Source of the DNA: Candidatus Woesearchaeota archaeon
Lineage (GTDB): Archaea; Nanobdellota; Nanobdellia; Woesearchaeales; ARS49
Length of the DNA stretch: 64,000 nt
Reading direction: 5' to 3'
NCBI GenBank assembly: GCA_014729505.1
Contig: WJJS01000014.1
Span: 1-64,000 of the forward strand
Shown here: one piece after another, positions 10,387 through 20,155 of the stretch
Layout: each line of letters begins with the position of its first letter
How positions within the stretch are numbered: the first letter of the stretch is position 1
Notes under the pieces: generated by a model
Database searches by the model: none
The model's input: only the letters and a program-made list of their open reading frames with translations
What the model was told of the DNA's origin: nothing
Program-made: the position numbers and the translations under genes

Positions 10387-10763
10387 CCGGCAAGTCTTCT
10401 TCGAGGGTGTTCCAAGACCTGCACTAATTGTTCAACAAGCAGTGCATTAGCTTCAGTCGGCAAGTAGAACAACTCTACAAGGTCTCCAGGATCAATGTCT
10501 GCCTCGATCAGTTCTTCCATTTCAGAGACATTAATAGTATCATTACCGTCAAAAAGATAGCATTCATCAGCTTCTCTAGCCAGCAAGGCCAAGTTCTGGC
10601 AAAGCTCAGTATCCCACCCGGCAACAATAGCATGTGCCTTTCTCAGGTTTTGTTGTGTGTCACCCATTTTTAGTCTCCGCCAACTACGCAAAACACATTC
10701 AAGAAGTAGACACATTCGCTTGCAATGCGCCCACATTCCCGACGTGACGCATTGCCTTAGCAA
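10383..10763 (-). CDS. Hypothetical acidic protein
   Basis: Open frame; true start probably MGDTQQNLRK near 10667. Confidence 0.4.
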   Translation of the reverse strand: MLRQCVTSGMWAHCKRMCLLLECVLRSWRRLKMGDTQQNLRKAHAIVAGWDTELCQNLALLAREADECYLFDGNDTINVSEMEELIEADIDPGDLVELFYLPTEANALLVEQLVQVLEHPRRRLAG

Positions 10764-10949
10764 ACGAACGCAATAGTTAGCTTGCTGACTACATTGGAGT
10801 ACTCATAATTATAGGTTCCTTTTGTAGCCATACAGATAGTAAATCATACGTACTATTTAATTGTTGCGTCCAAAGAACCTCACAGAGCAAGCTGATCTTC
10901 GCAGCATGAGAAGCTAACACTTATATACCAATATGAATACTCAGCCACT

Positions 10950-12155
10950 ATGAAAAAGGTGGTGATAGTACTATTCCTATTGCTTACTATAATTCCTCTT
11001 AGTACAGCACAACTCGATGCTATCGATGAACTTGAACAAGACTTTAAGACGTTTGTAGGTCATGATTTAAGCATTGAACATGTAGACAAGATCGCAGTAA
11101 TCGTAGGGGAACGCATAAACCTTGCTGAACAAACAGCGTACTCCTTTGCCGCGGGAGAACTGCCAATACTGGTAGATGCCGAACAACTACAAGACAGAAA
11201 AGAAAACGAAAAACAACTGAACAAAACCAACAAAACAATCATTCTTATTGGAGGCCCATCACAAAGCACACTAACAGAAGTATTCTATTCACAGCTGACA
11301 AACGAGACAAAAAAAGACTACAGCGGAATAGTAGGAGTATATGGATTTGTAAACGGGCACAAAATAGTCATCTATTCAGATCGACGAGGATTTGAAAACC
11401 TGGCCTTTAACGCAATAGAATATTCGCCCCTCAAAGGACTCATTCCAGATAAATACATACCCCCAGCAGCAGCAGGACTTTCAGTCTTTTTGCTCATCAT
11501 CATTGATTTTATCACCAGCTATGCTGAGAATATCATTGGATTTATAGGCACGAAAAACAAGAAGATAAAGAAAGAATACAAAGGAACTCAAATCAAAGGA
11601 TTCCCAATACGTATCAGAGAATTGCTGGCCATCATGGGATGTGCAGCAATTTTTGCAGTTGCTATCACATGGACCTTTGCTGCAGGAACAACAGGATTTG
11701 CGCGAATACTTGCACTAAGCATGGGTCTTTCCAGTCTCATCTTTTTTATGACTGAACTAATTCGAATGATAGCAGCATATAGAAATCATCTTACCACGGA
11801 ATTCGTTATTTATCCATTAGGTGCTATCGTCACATTACTGTCTGCTTGGTTTGGAATGGTCTTTGGCAATCCAGGCAATGTCATATCCGAAGAAGACGAA
11901 CAACCGGGAAAAGTATACTATGTGATTATGATAGTCGTCTTTGCAATAGGTGTCGCACTCTTCCTTTACAATTTTTTCAGACCAACAGAGATCGCACAAA
12001 TTGCTATGACCACTGCAAGCACATTCTCACTTTTTGAATTCATACCGCTTTCGCCGCTTAACGGGAAAGATGTTTTTGAATGGAACAAAGGGGCATGGAC
12101 AATCACCTTCCTCTTGTTGTTACCAATCTATGTGCTGATCAATTTTGTCCTCTAA
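10950..12155 (+). CDS. Membrane protein with site-2-protease (M50)-like transmembrane core lacking metal ligands
   Basis: Signal peptide, extracytoplasmic domain (IAVIVGERIN..., TIILIGGPSQS), then FFMTELIRMIAAYRNHLTTEFVIYPLGAIVTLLSAWFGMVFGNPGNV and FEFIPLSPLNGKDVFEWNKGAW, aligning by eye with archaeal M50 HELAHK...EFxxxPLG...FGxxFAxPGxV and PLxxLDGxKVFxW. Confidence 0.6.
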   Translation: MKKVVIVLFLLLTIIPLSTAQLDAIDELEQDFKTFVGHDLSIEHVDKIAVIVGERINLAEQTAYSFAAGELPILVDAEQLQDRKENEKQLNKTNKTIILIGGPSQSTLTEVFYSQLTNETKKDYSGIVGVYGFVNGHKIVIYSDRRGFENLAFNAIEYSPLKGLIPDKYIPPAAAGLSVFLLIIIDFITSYAENIIGFIGTKNKKIKKEYKGTQIKGFPIRIRELLAIMGCAAIFAVAITWTFAAGTTGFARILALSMGLSSLIFFMTELIRMIAAYRNHLTTEFVIYPLGAIVTLLSAWFGMVFGNPGNVISEEDEQPGKVYYVIMIVVFAIGVALFLYNFFRPTEIAQIAMTTASTFSLFEFIPLSPLNGKDVFEWNKGAWTITFLLLLPIYVLINFVL

Positions 12156-13152
12156 CAGAAGACACACACGTTTTTTTAAGACGTTTAACATAGCGGGGAA
12201 TCACTTCAAGCATCTCAGACTTCAACTCCATTGAGACAGGCAATGCCTCAATAAGAGCATTCCAGTCGATCACAGGAAACACTGTTAATGTACAATCAAA
12301 TGATCGTCCTGATCGTCGCAACTGTTCTTCAAACATCATCGCTTCCTTACTCCCAAACATACGCAGAGCAGGAAACTTAGTAATTACATTAGCGCCAGCT
12401 TTTAGAAGAATACCAACATCGTTAGCTCTCCTTCCGGTAATACCTGCAATAATTCTCATACGCGGAAAAGCAATGCGCGTTTTAGCAACCCACCATGCAT
12501 AGTTCTCAATAGGCGGACCGACAGTAAAAGGAGTTCCTTTGACAGGCTTTAAAGCATAAAACGTAATCTGGTCCAAAGAATGTTCTCTAATAAAATCGTG
12601 AAGCAGATCAAGGTCTGAGACAGACTCTCCAAGACCAACAATAAACGCACAACTCTTCTTGAAACCCTCTGCGTTATTGTACAATTGCAGATAACCGCTC
12701 ATAGGTTTACTCGGACAGACCTGCTGTCGAAGGTCGGGATTAATTGTTTCAATAGACGCCACGACTCCCTGCACATAAGGTTTGAATCGTTGGAGCATTA
12801 TTTTATTCATCACTCCAAGATTTACCCAAATCTTTTCACCAAAAATATGAGAGAGAACACGAGCAATCTCCACCATTTCATCTACAGGATAAATACCATA
12901 ACCGCCAGTAATAAATTCCAAATCATACCCAAGAACCTTAGAAACCAAACCCTCAACAAAAATAGACGCGAGACGTCGACGCTGCTTTTTTGGATCCTCA
13001 GTTTGCTTAATCGTCGAACGATAACAAAACGTACAATCGCCAACACTACAATGCCAACTCAAAAAGAGACATTTTGAAAACGTCGTGGAATGAGGATGAT
13101 ATTTATTATACTCGCTGGCAGCCTTATCAAGTAATGCGGGCGTTATCTGCAT
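12139..13152 (-). CDS. Radical SAM protein (biotin-synthase-like) with Cx4Cx2C cluster motif
   Basis: KCLFLSWHCSVGDCTFCYRST, FITGGYGIYP, VNLGVMN; start MQITPALLDK. Confidence 0.75.
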   Translation of the reverse strand: MQITPALLDKAASEYNKYHPHSTTFSKCLFLSWHCSVGDCTFCYRSTIKQTEDPKKQRRRLASIFVEGLVSKVLGYDLEFITGGYGIYPVDEMVEIARVLSHIFGEKIWVNLGVMNKIMLQRFKPYVQGVVASIETINPDLRQQVCPSKPMSGYLQLYNNAEGFKKSCAFIVGLGESVSDLDLLHDFIREHSLDQITFYALKPVKGTPFTVGPPIENYAWWVAKTRIAFPRMRIIAGITGRRANDVGILLKAGANVITKFPALRMFGSKEAMMFEEQLRRSGRSFDCTLTVFPVIDWNALIEALPVSMELKSEMLEVIPRYVKRLKKTCVSSVRGQN

Positions 13153-13204
13153 ACGATCGCTTTGAACCGCAACTTTTATAAACGTTATGTTGAGAAGAAG
13201 ATAT

Positions 13205-13663
13205 ATGAGTGAAGCAAGAAGTTTGCAACAAGTGTTAACATTCAGAGAAAACGTCAGAAGAAACCTCCTACGACGAGCAAGAGCCGTCTTTAAGGAAAAC
13301 AATGATTGTCACGATTATTTCGCAGACATAACAATCGGTAGAAGAGCAACGCCAGAAGAAATTGAAAAAATAGTAGATGAAATGGAAATGGCAAATCCCA
13401 TCTATTGCTTAGGAGGACACGTGGTCTTTGGAGAACTGGAAACGACAAGAGTGTCGATAAGCGAAGCGAGATCACAAACAACTTCACGATATGTAGCAGC
13501 AGTACATCCTTATTTTCCACCGCAAAAAGATTTTGTGATAAACACTGCTCCAGACGAGGAACTCGAACACATTTCTTTAGGAACTTACGATCACGCCGCG
13601 TGGGAACGAGAATATCTCTCACGAAAAGCGCAAAGACGAGCATTACAACGAGTACAGGGATAA
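13205..13663 (+). CDS. Hypothetical protein
   Basis: ORF from MSEARSLQQVL; TATA tttataaacg upstream. Confidence 0.5.
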   Translation: MSEARSLQQVLTFRENVRRNLLRRARAVFKENNDCHDYFADITIGRRATPEEIEKIVDEMEMANPIYCLGGHVVFGELETTRVSISEARSQTTSRYVAAVHPYFPPQKDFVINTAPDEELEHISLGTYDHAAWEREYLSRKAQRRALQRVQG

Positions 13664-14121
13664 ATGCTCGTCAAACGTGGATCGGAATCCTTCATTAAAG
13701 GACAAAGCAAGTCATCTATACTGTACTGCTTAACGCGATGATGACCGATACCCGCCAAATGACCAATTTCATGAATTATAGTCTGAGCAATACCACGAAG
13801 TTTAAGACGGCCAGAAAGCGACGGGTACGTCCTGGCAAGAGCAAGACCCTCAGTCTCCCATGCCTGACCCCATATATCATAGTTTTCCTCCCGAATATTT
13901 GAACTCACCAGAGCAACAGCTAGCGGATCAAAACGTTGCACATATTCAAAATACACTTCTGCTTCAATTGGGCTATTCTTTGCACCAATAAAACGAGCTG
14001 CTTTTTGTACACGAATACGAGGCTCAAGAGCTCCAAGACCAACACCAACATACACACTGACGGTTTCAAGACTGGGTCTTGACAGTCGACAATCAACAGG
14101 CGCAATAAGTATCTTCACCAC
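13591..14121 (-). CDS. amzA: Archaemetzincin-like zinc metalloprotease
   Basis: HEIGHLAGIGHH...LLCPLM...CTRC. Confidence 0.8.
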   Translation of the reverse strand: MVKILIAPVDCRLSRPSLETVSVYVGVGLGALEPRIRVQKAARFIGAKNSPIEAEVYFEYVQRFDPLAVALVSSNIREENYDIWGQAWETEGLALARTYPSLSGRLKLRGIAQTIIHEIGHLAGIGHHRVKQYSIDDLLCPLMKDSDPRLTSIYPCTRCNARLCAFRERYSRSHAA

Positions 14122-14268
14122 TTAAAAGAAACAGATGCCAGTTTTAAACTTTTGCAAGTATAAAAGCTTTATGAAAAATATTTCTCGACGGTATTTCTGG
14201 AAACAAGCTTGATAATCGATTAATAAAGGTTCTGACACAATACTCAAAAAAGAGCTGAGGTGATACCA

Positions 14269-14358
14269 ATGTGGGATGAAACCATGCTTGAAGCAAAAGA
14301 AGCACGAGTACGCCTGTACGAAGAAACAGGACTCGTACCGGGTTTTCGCGTAGAATAA
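14269..14358 (+). CDS. Putative 29-aa microprotein MWDETMLEAKEARVRLYEETGLVPGFRVE
   Basis: SD gaggtgataccaATG; complete ORF 14269-14358. Confidence 0.45.
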   Translation: MWDETMLEAKEARVRLYEETGLVPGFRVE

Positions 14359-14414
14359 CTCGAAAGACATGGAGGGAGGGAAAAGCATAAATATAGCCCT
14401 CCTCCAGGTTTTTT

Positions 14415-15059
14415 ATGGCAGACAGTTTTATGATAACAAGTGCAGATCCAAGACTAGCACACCCACTGGAAGTACTGAACGGGGATCTCAACGGATTCTT
14501 TGAAGCGATGGCACGAGCCAGCAGTGACCCGTATACCGTTGATGGCCGATGGGCTGATACCGATGCAGGGGATGAACCTGTATCTTCACTTGATGTTATC
14601 CGTTATAGAATTCGCCATGCGGGATCACATATAGTTCCGGCAATGGCACTGCACCGTGAAGCGGAACCACTCTTTAGAAAGATCGATGAACTGGGCGCAG
14701 CACAGTCCTGGAACGAACTCTGTACAGCAGCAGAACACGCGCTAGGAATAGGTATGGACTATCATGCACTTGTTAGAAGACACCGACAAGCACGACCTGA
14801 AACCTACAAAGGGAAAACAGTACTACCATTTCTCCGTTTTCCATCATACCATTGCCTATTCAATGAAGCAGAATCAGCTAATGGCATGAACATACGACTG
14901 CGACAATTAAACGATACCATCGCACGAAGCAGACAACAAGCACTTGTGGAAGAACCAACGTACCGCTGGCAACCGATGACAGAACACAGAGATCACTATG
15001 CACAGAATAACCGCATAGTAAAAAGAGGAATTGAGAAATTAAGATTACTTATTGACTAA
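14415..15059 (+). CDS. Hypothetical protein
   Basis: 214 aa ORF; TATA-like ataaatata upstream. Confidence 0.6.
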   Translation: MADSFMITSADPRLAHPLEVLNGDLNGFFEAMARASSDPYTVDGRWADTDAGDEPVSSLDVIRYRIRHAGSHIVPAMALHREAEPLFRKIDELGAAQSWNELCTAAEHALGIGMDYHALVRRHRQARPETYKGKTVLPFLRFPSYHCLFNEAESANGMNIRLRQLNDTIARSRQQALVEEPTYRWQPMTEHRDHYAQNNRIVKRGIEKLRLLID

Positions 15060-15060
15060 C

Positions 15061-15609
15061 ATGCATCGATTACCACTCCACACTGTTTTTTCAAGATTGC
15101 GTGAACGGTTTGAAGAAGCATGTCTCGATCCATTAGTATGGAAGGAAAGAATTGTTAGACCTGGAGATCCATTTGACCACGAAGTAGTACAAAGAGCACA
15201 GGAACACATGCTCGTTCTTCAATTATTGGCAAACTTTCACTACACCATGTACGAATCGTTTCAGGAAGTTGATGAACAAGCACAAGAAGGACATGCAACA
15301 GACTTTTACGTTTCAGCACTGGACTGTGCAGACAAAGCGCGCAATTACGGATTGCTCATCAGCTCTTCATATCTCAAAGATGTGACAAATTTTGTCAGTT
15401 TTCCGAAGAGCATCTGGACAACAAGAAAGATAGAAACATTAGACGAGTGGAATGAAGAAATGCAATGGTTAAATGGAACAATACATCGAGATCGACTGCA
15501 ACCATTGTCCGGTTGGCAACAAATACTCAGACATGATCTTTATCAAAACAATATCATGGAATTAGAAACACTGCTGGACCACTGTCGAGCGGCAAGAACT
15601 AAAATTTGA
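15061..15609 (+). CDS. Hypothetical protein
   Basis: ORF directly following the 14415-15059 gene. Confidence 0.5.
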   Translation: MHRLPLHTVFSRLRERFEEACLDPLVWKERIVRPGDPFDHEVVQRAQEHMLVLQLLANFHYTMYESFQEVDEQAQEGHATDFYVSALDCADKARNYGLLISSSYLKDVTNFVSFPKSIWTTRKIETLDEWNEEMQWLNGTIHRDRLQPLSGWQQILRHDLYQNNIMELETLLDHCRAARTKI

Positions 15610-16957
15610 GCTTGCCCATACCGGGAAGACCTTTCTTACCAAATTTCTTCATCAACTGTTCAGGATTACCGCCCTTAAGCATCTTAAGCATCTTCTTACT
15701 CTGCTTATACTGTTTGAGAAGCTCACGAACATCAAGAACAGAAACACCAGATCCCTGACTGATACGATCAACACGAGAACCGTCGAGAATCAAAGGATCT
15801 TCAAGTTCCTCTTTAGTCATGGAATTCATTGCATGCTTCCAGGTCTTAAGCTTTCCTTCCTGTACTTTAAGCGCGTCCTTTGGAAGCTTTAACTGACCCA
15901 TACCAGGAATCATCTCCATAATTTTACCGAGAGATCCCATTTTGTTCATCGCTTCCATTTGACTATACAAATCAAGTAAATTAAACTCGCCCTTTAACAG
16001 TTTCTTCTCCAAATCCTTTGCATCTTCCTTAGAAATAGCAACCTCTGCCTTTTCAAGCAAAGCTTCAAGATCACCCATGCCGAGAAGACGGCCAACAAAT
16101 CCCTTTGGATTAAAACTTTCAAGATCATCAACCTTTTCACCAACACCAATAAATTTTATTGGTGTATCAGTCACAGCACACGCCGTTAACGCTCCACCAC
16201 CCTTTGCGGTACCATCCATTTTTGTGACAATCACGCCGGTAACTTGACAACTATCATGAAAAGCCTGGGCCTGTTTCTGTGCAGCTTGACCAATGTCAGC
16301 ACTAATAACAAGCAAACGTTCATCAGGTACTATCGTTTGATTAACATTACCAATCTCTTCAATCAAATCCTCACTTAACGCATCACGACCCGCAGTGTCA
16401 ACAATAACAAGATCAAACTTTTGCAGCTCATCGTTAATTTCGTTGTAGATAGCGACTGGATCTTTACTCTCCTTATTGATAAAATAAGGCGCCTTAATCT
16501 GTTCAGCGACCTGCTTCAACTGATCCATAGCCGCAGGGCGATGCACATCAAGACCGACAAGAGCGACTTTTTTACCGCGTTTCATATAATAGCGGGCAAG
16601 CTTGCCAGCAGTCGTTGTTTTACCAGAACCAAAGAGTCCGACAAGCATAATAGTGAACGGTTGTTTGGAATCGATTGGAATATCTTGCTTTTCACCGCCA
16701 AGAAATGCTACAAGCTCTTCATAGACAATGTTGATGAGCTGTTCTTTTTTTGTCAGTCCGGTAACTTCCTCTTTTTGTGCGCGCTCCTTAATACGCTGGG
16801 TTAGCGCGAGAACAAGTTTCACGTTCACATCAGATTGGAGTAGTGCACGTTGAATATCCTTAATCAGTTCGTTTAAGAGTTTTTCATCTACAAAAATGGA
16901 CTTTGCAATCTTTTGCAAAGTATTTTTCAATGAGGAACCGAGTTTGTCGAGAACCAT
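15599..16957 (-). CDS. srp54: Signal recognition particle 54 kDa protein
   Basis: GLFGSGKTTTAGKLARYY, DTAGRD, TKMDGTAKGGGAL, C-terminal M domain with IPGMGQLK. Confidence 0.95.
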   Translation of the reverse strand: MVLDKLGSSLKNTLQKIAKSIFVDEKLLNELIKDIQRALLQSDVNVKLVLALTQRIKERAQKEEVTGLTKKEQLINIVYEELVAFLGGEKQDIPIDSKQPFTIMLVGLFGSGKTTTAGKLARYYMKRGKKVALVGLDVHRPAAMDQLKQVAEQIKAPYFINKESKDPVAIYNEINDELQKFDLVIVDTAGRDALSEDLIEEIGNVNQTIVPDERLLVISADIGQAAQKQAQAFHDSCQVTGVIVTKMDGTAKGGGALTACAVTDTPIKFIGVGEKVDDLESFNPKGFVGRLLGMGDLEALLEKAEVAISKEDAKDLEKKLLKGEFNLLDLYSQMEAMNKMGSLGKIMEMIPGMGQLKLPKDALKVQEGKLKTWKHAMNSMTKEELEDPLILDGSRVDRISQGSGVSVLDVRELLKQYKQSKKMLKMLKGGNPEQLMKKFGKKGLPGMGKLKF

Positions 16958-17047
16958 ACACAGGAAATGGATTTGAATGTTTTTAAAAGTTATGCTATTA
17001 CGAAGCAATAAATAGTACCATGATTAAAAAAAGATCGAGGTGAAATA

Positions 17048-17548
17048 ATGAAAGCAATGATACAGCTTTTGTTCATTTTATTAATATCTCTTGCAGGTTG
17101 TGGATCGACTGGAACAGTAGTCATGAAGATTACTGACCTGCCCGCGGAGGACGTTACAAAAGCTGAAGTCACTCTGTCTCAAGTGCGAGTACACAGTACG
17201 GGAGTTGGAAATGAGACTGAAGCAGGATGGTCTACGGTCAATGAAGGACCGGTAACTTTTGATCTTGTACAACTGCGAAACAACGTCACGGCTCTTCTCG
17301 GACAAACAGAATTGACGCCAGGAAAGTATACTCAAATTCGTCTAAGTGTGGACGGCGCATCAGCAACGATTGCAGGAGAAGAAGTGGAACTAACCATTCC
17401 CTCAAATGAAATAAAACTTGTCCATCCTTTTGACATCGTTGCTGGTGAGACAGTCACATTAGTATTGGATTGGGACGTTGCAGAGGCAATACACCAAGCA
17501 GGCAATACGTACATTATGAGACCTACGATAAAAATAATGCAGGAATAA
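17048..17548 (+). CDS. DUF4382-like lipoprotein
   Basis: Lipobox LISLAGC; VMKITDLPAEDVTKAEVTLSQVRVH...; SD gaggtgaaataATG. Confidence 0.7.
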   Translation: MKAMIQLLFILLISLAGCGSTGTVVMKITDLPAEDVTKAEVTLSQVRVHSTGVGNETEAGWSTVNEGPVTFDLVQLRNNVTALLGQTELTPGKYTQIRLSVDGASATIAGEEVELTIPSNEIKLVHPFDIVAGETVTLVLDWDVAEAIHQAGNTYIMRPTIKIMQE

Positions 17549-17565
17549 TCCTGCAGATTTTTTGT

Positions 17566-18018
17566 ATGAAAATAACAAAAGATATTATTGAAAAAGCAGT
17601 AAAGCATATGTTACGTGTGCTCGACAAAGAAAATATAACAAGCGCAGAGAATCTACGACAATTTGAAACTCACGGTGCCGGACACATCTTTGCCGCAGAA
17701 GGAAACGATCTTGTGCGCGTGCACATGAAACCATCAAAAGACAATACATACGCTCATGTGTTTAGCTATGTAAAAGAAGGATTATATGTTACATTTAGTG
17801 GTCCAAAAGAAACTGAAAAAGTACCCATATCACCAGTTGAAATAAAAATAAACACGGCACACAGAAATTTTACAATATTTTGTACGTACAAGAAAAAATT
17901 ACCAGGTTTTGAAGCCTTCGATCGTACAGACGAGGGAGATTGGTTACAAGACAAAACAATGCCTTTAGACTACAAAACGATACGTGAAGAACTCAAAGCA
18001 TTACCAAGTTTGCTTTAA
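17566..18018 (+). CDS. Hypothetical protein
   Basis: ORF from MKITKDIIEKAVKHML. Confidence 0.6.
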   Translation: MKITKDIIEKAVKHMLRVLDKENITSAENLRQFETHGAGHIFAAEGNDLVRVHMKPSKDNTYAHVFSYVKEGLYVTFSGPKETEKVPISPVEIKINTAHRNFTIFCTYKKKLPGFEAFDRTDEGDWLQDKTMPLDYKTIREELKALPSLL

Positions 18019-18350
18019 GCGAGAAGCGTGCCGTAAGGAACATTTTTGTCAGGCTTAGCAAGAACAACCGAACCATCAGCATCATAAAAACCGGTGATTA
18101 ACACTTCTGACATGAAATTTGCAATTTGTTTGGTCTTGAAGTTTGTCACAGAGATGACTTGACGATTAAGCAAGGACTCTTTCGGGTACAGCGAAGTAAG
18201 TTGAGCACTCGACTTCTTCGCGCCGAATTCTCCGAAATCAACCCACCCCTTGAAAGAAGGATTCCACGCTTCAGGAAAGACCTCTGCTTTGGTAATCCTA
18301 CCCACTCTAAGGCCTACATTTTCAAAATCCTTCCGCGAGATATGCGTCAT
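18015..18350 (-). CDS. csaA: CsaA-like tRNA-binding domain protein
   Basis: LRVGRITKAEVFPEAWNPSFKGWVDFGEFGAKKSSAQLTSLYPKESLLNRQVISVTNF. Confidence 0.85.
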   Translation of the reverse strand: MTHISRKDFENVGLRVGRITKAEVFPEAWNPSFKGWVDFGEFGAKKSSAQLTSLYPKESLLNRQVISVTNFKTKQIANFMSEVLITGFYDADGSVVLAKPDKNVPYGTLLA

Positions 18351-18449
18351 ATGCTGCCTTCGACGATCACCATTTAAAAAAGTTCGCCAACAGATATTTA
18401 TATGCGCGAGAGGAAGCTTTAAATACTACTCCTTTTCTTTTCCGCGTAG

Positions 18450-19166
18450 ATGGCGAAGAAAAAGACAAGCAAAACAGCCGTAAAGAAGAAGAAATGGATA
18501 TCCATAAAAGCAAGAGCTCCCTTTGAAGGAGCTCTTATAGGGGAAACATACGTCAGCGATCCGGCACTCCAGGTAGGAACAAAAATGTCTGTAAGCATGA
18601 ACGCGATGACTGGAGAGCACAACAGACAGAACCTACAACTAAAATTCCTCATCTCAGAAGCACAAGAAGGAGTGCTGATAGCAGATTTGTTAGGAGCATA
18701 CATGCTTCAGACAACCCTAAAAAAACTCGTCAGGCGAAACAAAGACAAAATAGACGTGTCTGTAGTGGTAAAAACAAAAGAAGGAAAACCAGTAAGAGTA
18801 AAAGTTCTTGCCACGACAAGATACAAAACAACAGGAGTTGTGCTCACAAAACTCGTCAAACTCATCATGCTCCAACTCAAAAAAGTAGTTGGGAGCAAAA
18901 CATTCATAGAAAACGCACAATCATTTGTCAGCAGACAATTCAGCAAAGAACTTGCACGATACTTAAAGAAAACATATCCAATATCAATGTGCGAAGTACG
19001 AAGCTTTGAATTACTCGGCACGACGGAAGGATTAGTTCCTCCAAGTTCAAAAGAAGAACCAAAACAACCTGAGACCACCGTTGAACCAGTTGCAGAGAAA
19101 CGCAAAAACGTAAAAGAGTCAAAAACAGCAGAGAAAAAAGAACCCGCAACACCAGAAGCACAGTAA
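18450..19166 (+). CDS. rps1e: 30S ribosomal protein eS1 (S3Ae)
   Basis: WISIKARAPFEGALIGETYVSDPALQVGTKMSVSMNAMTGE...; lysine-rich N-terminus. Confidence 0.9.
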   Translation: MAKKKTSKTAVKKKKWISIKARAPFEGALIGETYVSDPALQVGTKMSVSMNAMTGEHNRQNLQLKFLISEAQEGVLIADLLGAYMLQTTLKKLVRRNKDKIDVSVVVKTKEGKPVRVKVLATTRYKTTGVVLTKLVKLIMLQLKKVVGSKTFIENAQSFVSRQFSKELARYLKKTYPISMCEVRSFELLGTTEGLVPPSSKEEPKQPETTVEPVAEKRKNVKESKTAEKKEPATPEAQ

Positions 19167-19263
19167 TTACAGTTCTGAATTATTCTCCTTTACTCTTACG
19201 GCCCTGCGCCCTACGATAATTTTTAAGAACAATTTCTCATTATCATTGAGAAGATCGTAACAA

Positions 19264-19554
19264 CTAGTCTACAGTAAACAATTCAGAATCATGATCGACG
19301 TCAAAGAGTCCTAAACGTGCACCAGCATCAAGCCAGCCATGAGCATAATTGAGCGCAGCAAACGCGGTGACAACGTCACCCTTCTCCTCAAAGTGTTTCG
19401 CGTCAGAAAAATAGCGCGAAGCCATATCAAGAAAATCCTCTGCTTTCTCCTGCCAATTAAAGGTCGCCTCAGGCGCAATCTTTGCCTTTTTTAATGCTCG
19501 TTCTGTTACATCAAAGTACTTGGCAAGCTTTTCTGCAGTCACTTTGTTTTCCAT
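19264..19554 (-). CDS. DUF357 family protein
   Basis: DFLDMASRYFSDAKHFEEKGDVVTAFAALNYAHGWLDAGARLGLF. Confidence 0.85.
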   Translation of the reverse strand: MENKVTAEKLAKYFDVTERALKKAKIAPEATFNWQEKAEDFLDMASRYFSDAKHFEEKGDVVTAFAALNYAHGWLDAGARLGLFDVDHDSELFTVD

Positions 19555-19610
19555 AACACAAGAAAAACCTTAAATACCTTAAAAGTCTTCCCATCTGCGG
19601 AGGTGGTAGA

Positions 19611-19931
19611 ATGGAAGATGGAAAATTATGGGCGATACTGTCGTACATCTTTCCTTTGTGGCTAGTCCCCTTATGGGTACTCAAACCGCGCAATGACTAT
19701 GCAGTTTTTCATGCACGACAAGCTTTGGGCCTGACTATACTAGCAATCATTGTACTGTTTGTGGCAGGCTTTCTTACCTGGATACCGATTGTAGGATGGT
19801 TTGTAGTGCAAGCGATACGACTCGCATTTCTCGTACTGTGGATCTTTGGCATAATTCATGCAGCAACGGACAAAAGAGAAGTCTTACCAGTAGTCGGACA
19901 CGAAATAGAAAAAATCCTAAAAAATATTTGA
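19611..19931 (+). CDS. Tic20/DUF4870-like small membrane protein
   Basis: MEDGKLWAILSYIFPLWLVPLWVLKPRNDYAVFHARQALGLTI. Confidence 0.7.
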   Translation: MEDGKLWAILSYIFPLWLVPLWVLKPRNDYAVFHARQALGLTILAIIVLFVAGFLTWIPIVGWFVVQAIRLAFLVLWIFGIIHAATDKREVLPVVGHEIEKILKNI

Positions 19932-19999
19932 GATCATTGATCTCATTTTTTCTTCGACAAAACGCTTTTATACAAGATTCTATCCGCAAAGGTAAACAG

Positions 20000-20155
20000 A
20001 AAGGCATAAAGCCTTTAAATCAAACAAAAAAAAACAAAAAAATGGGTCCGTAGCTCAAAGTCTCAAACTTTTAAGAAAAGTTTGATCAAAACAAAAAGGC
20101 ATAAAGCCTTTAAATCAAACAAAAAAAAGGAACAAAAAAATGGGTCCGTAGCTCA
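20000..20155. repeat. Imperfect direct repeat pair including a tRNA 5' fragment (copy 1 20000-20057, copy 2 20095-20155)
   Basis: Both copies read aaaggcataaagcctttaaatcaaac-(A-rich)-tgggtccgtagctca; only the second continues into a complete tRNA. Confidence 0.9.
20063..20085. other. Perfect inverted repeat (10-bp stem, 3-nt loop)
   Basis: TCAAACTTTT AAG AAAAGTTTGA. Confidence 0.85.

Noticed and set aside
18430-18500. AAG/AAA-rich repeat-like stretch at the start of eS1
   Set aside because: Explained by the normal Lys-rich N-terminus of the ribosomal protein.
19206-19258. Hairpin ttctcattatcattgagaa between converging eS1 and DUF357 genes
   Set aside because: Short stem without a clear T-tract; could be chance in AT-rich spacer.
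20044-20057. Functional second tRNA or split tRNA 5' half
   Set aside because: Only 14 nt match the tRNA and no matching 3' half was seen nearby; kept only as a duplication finding.
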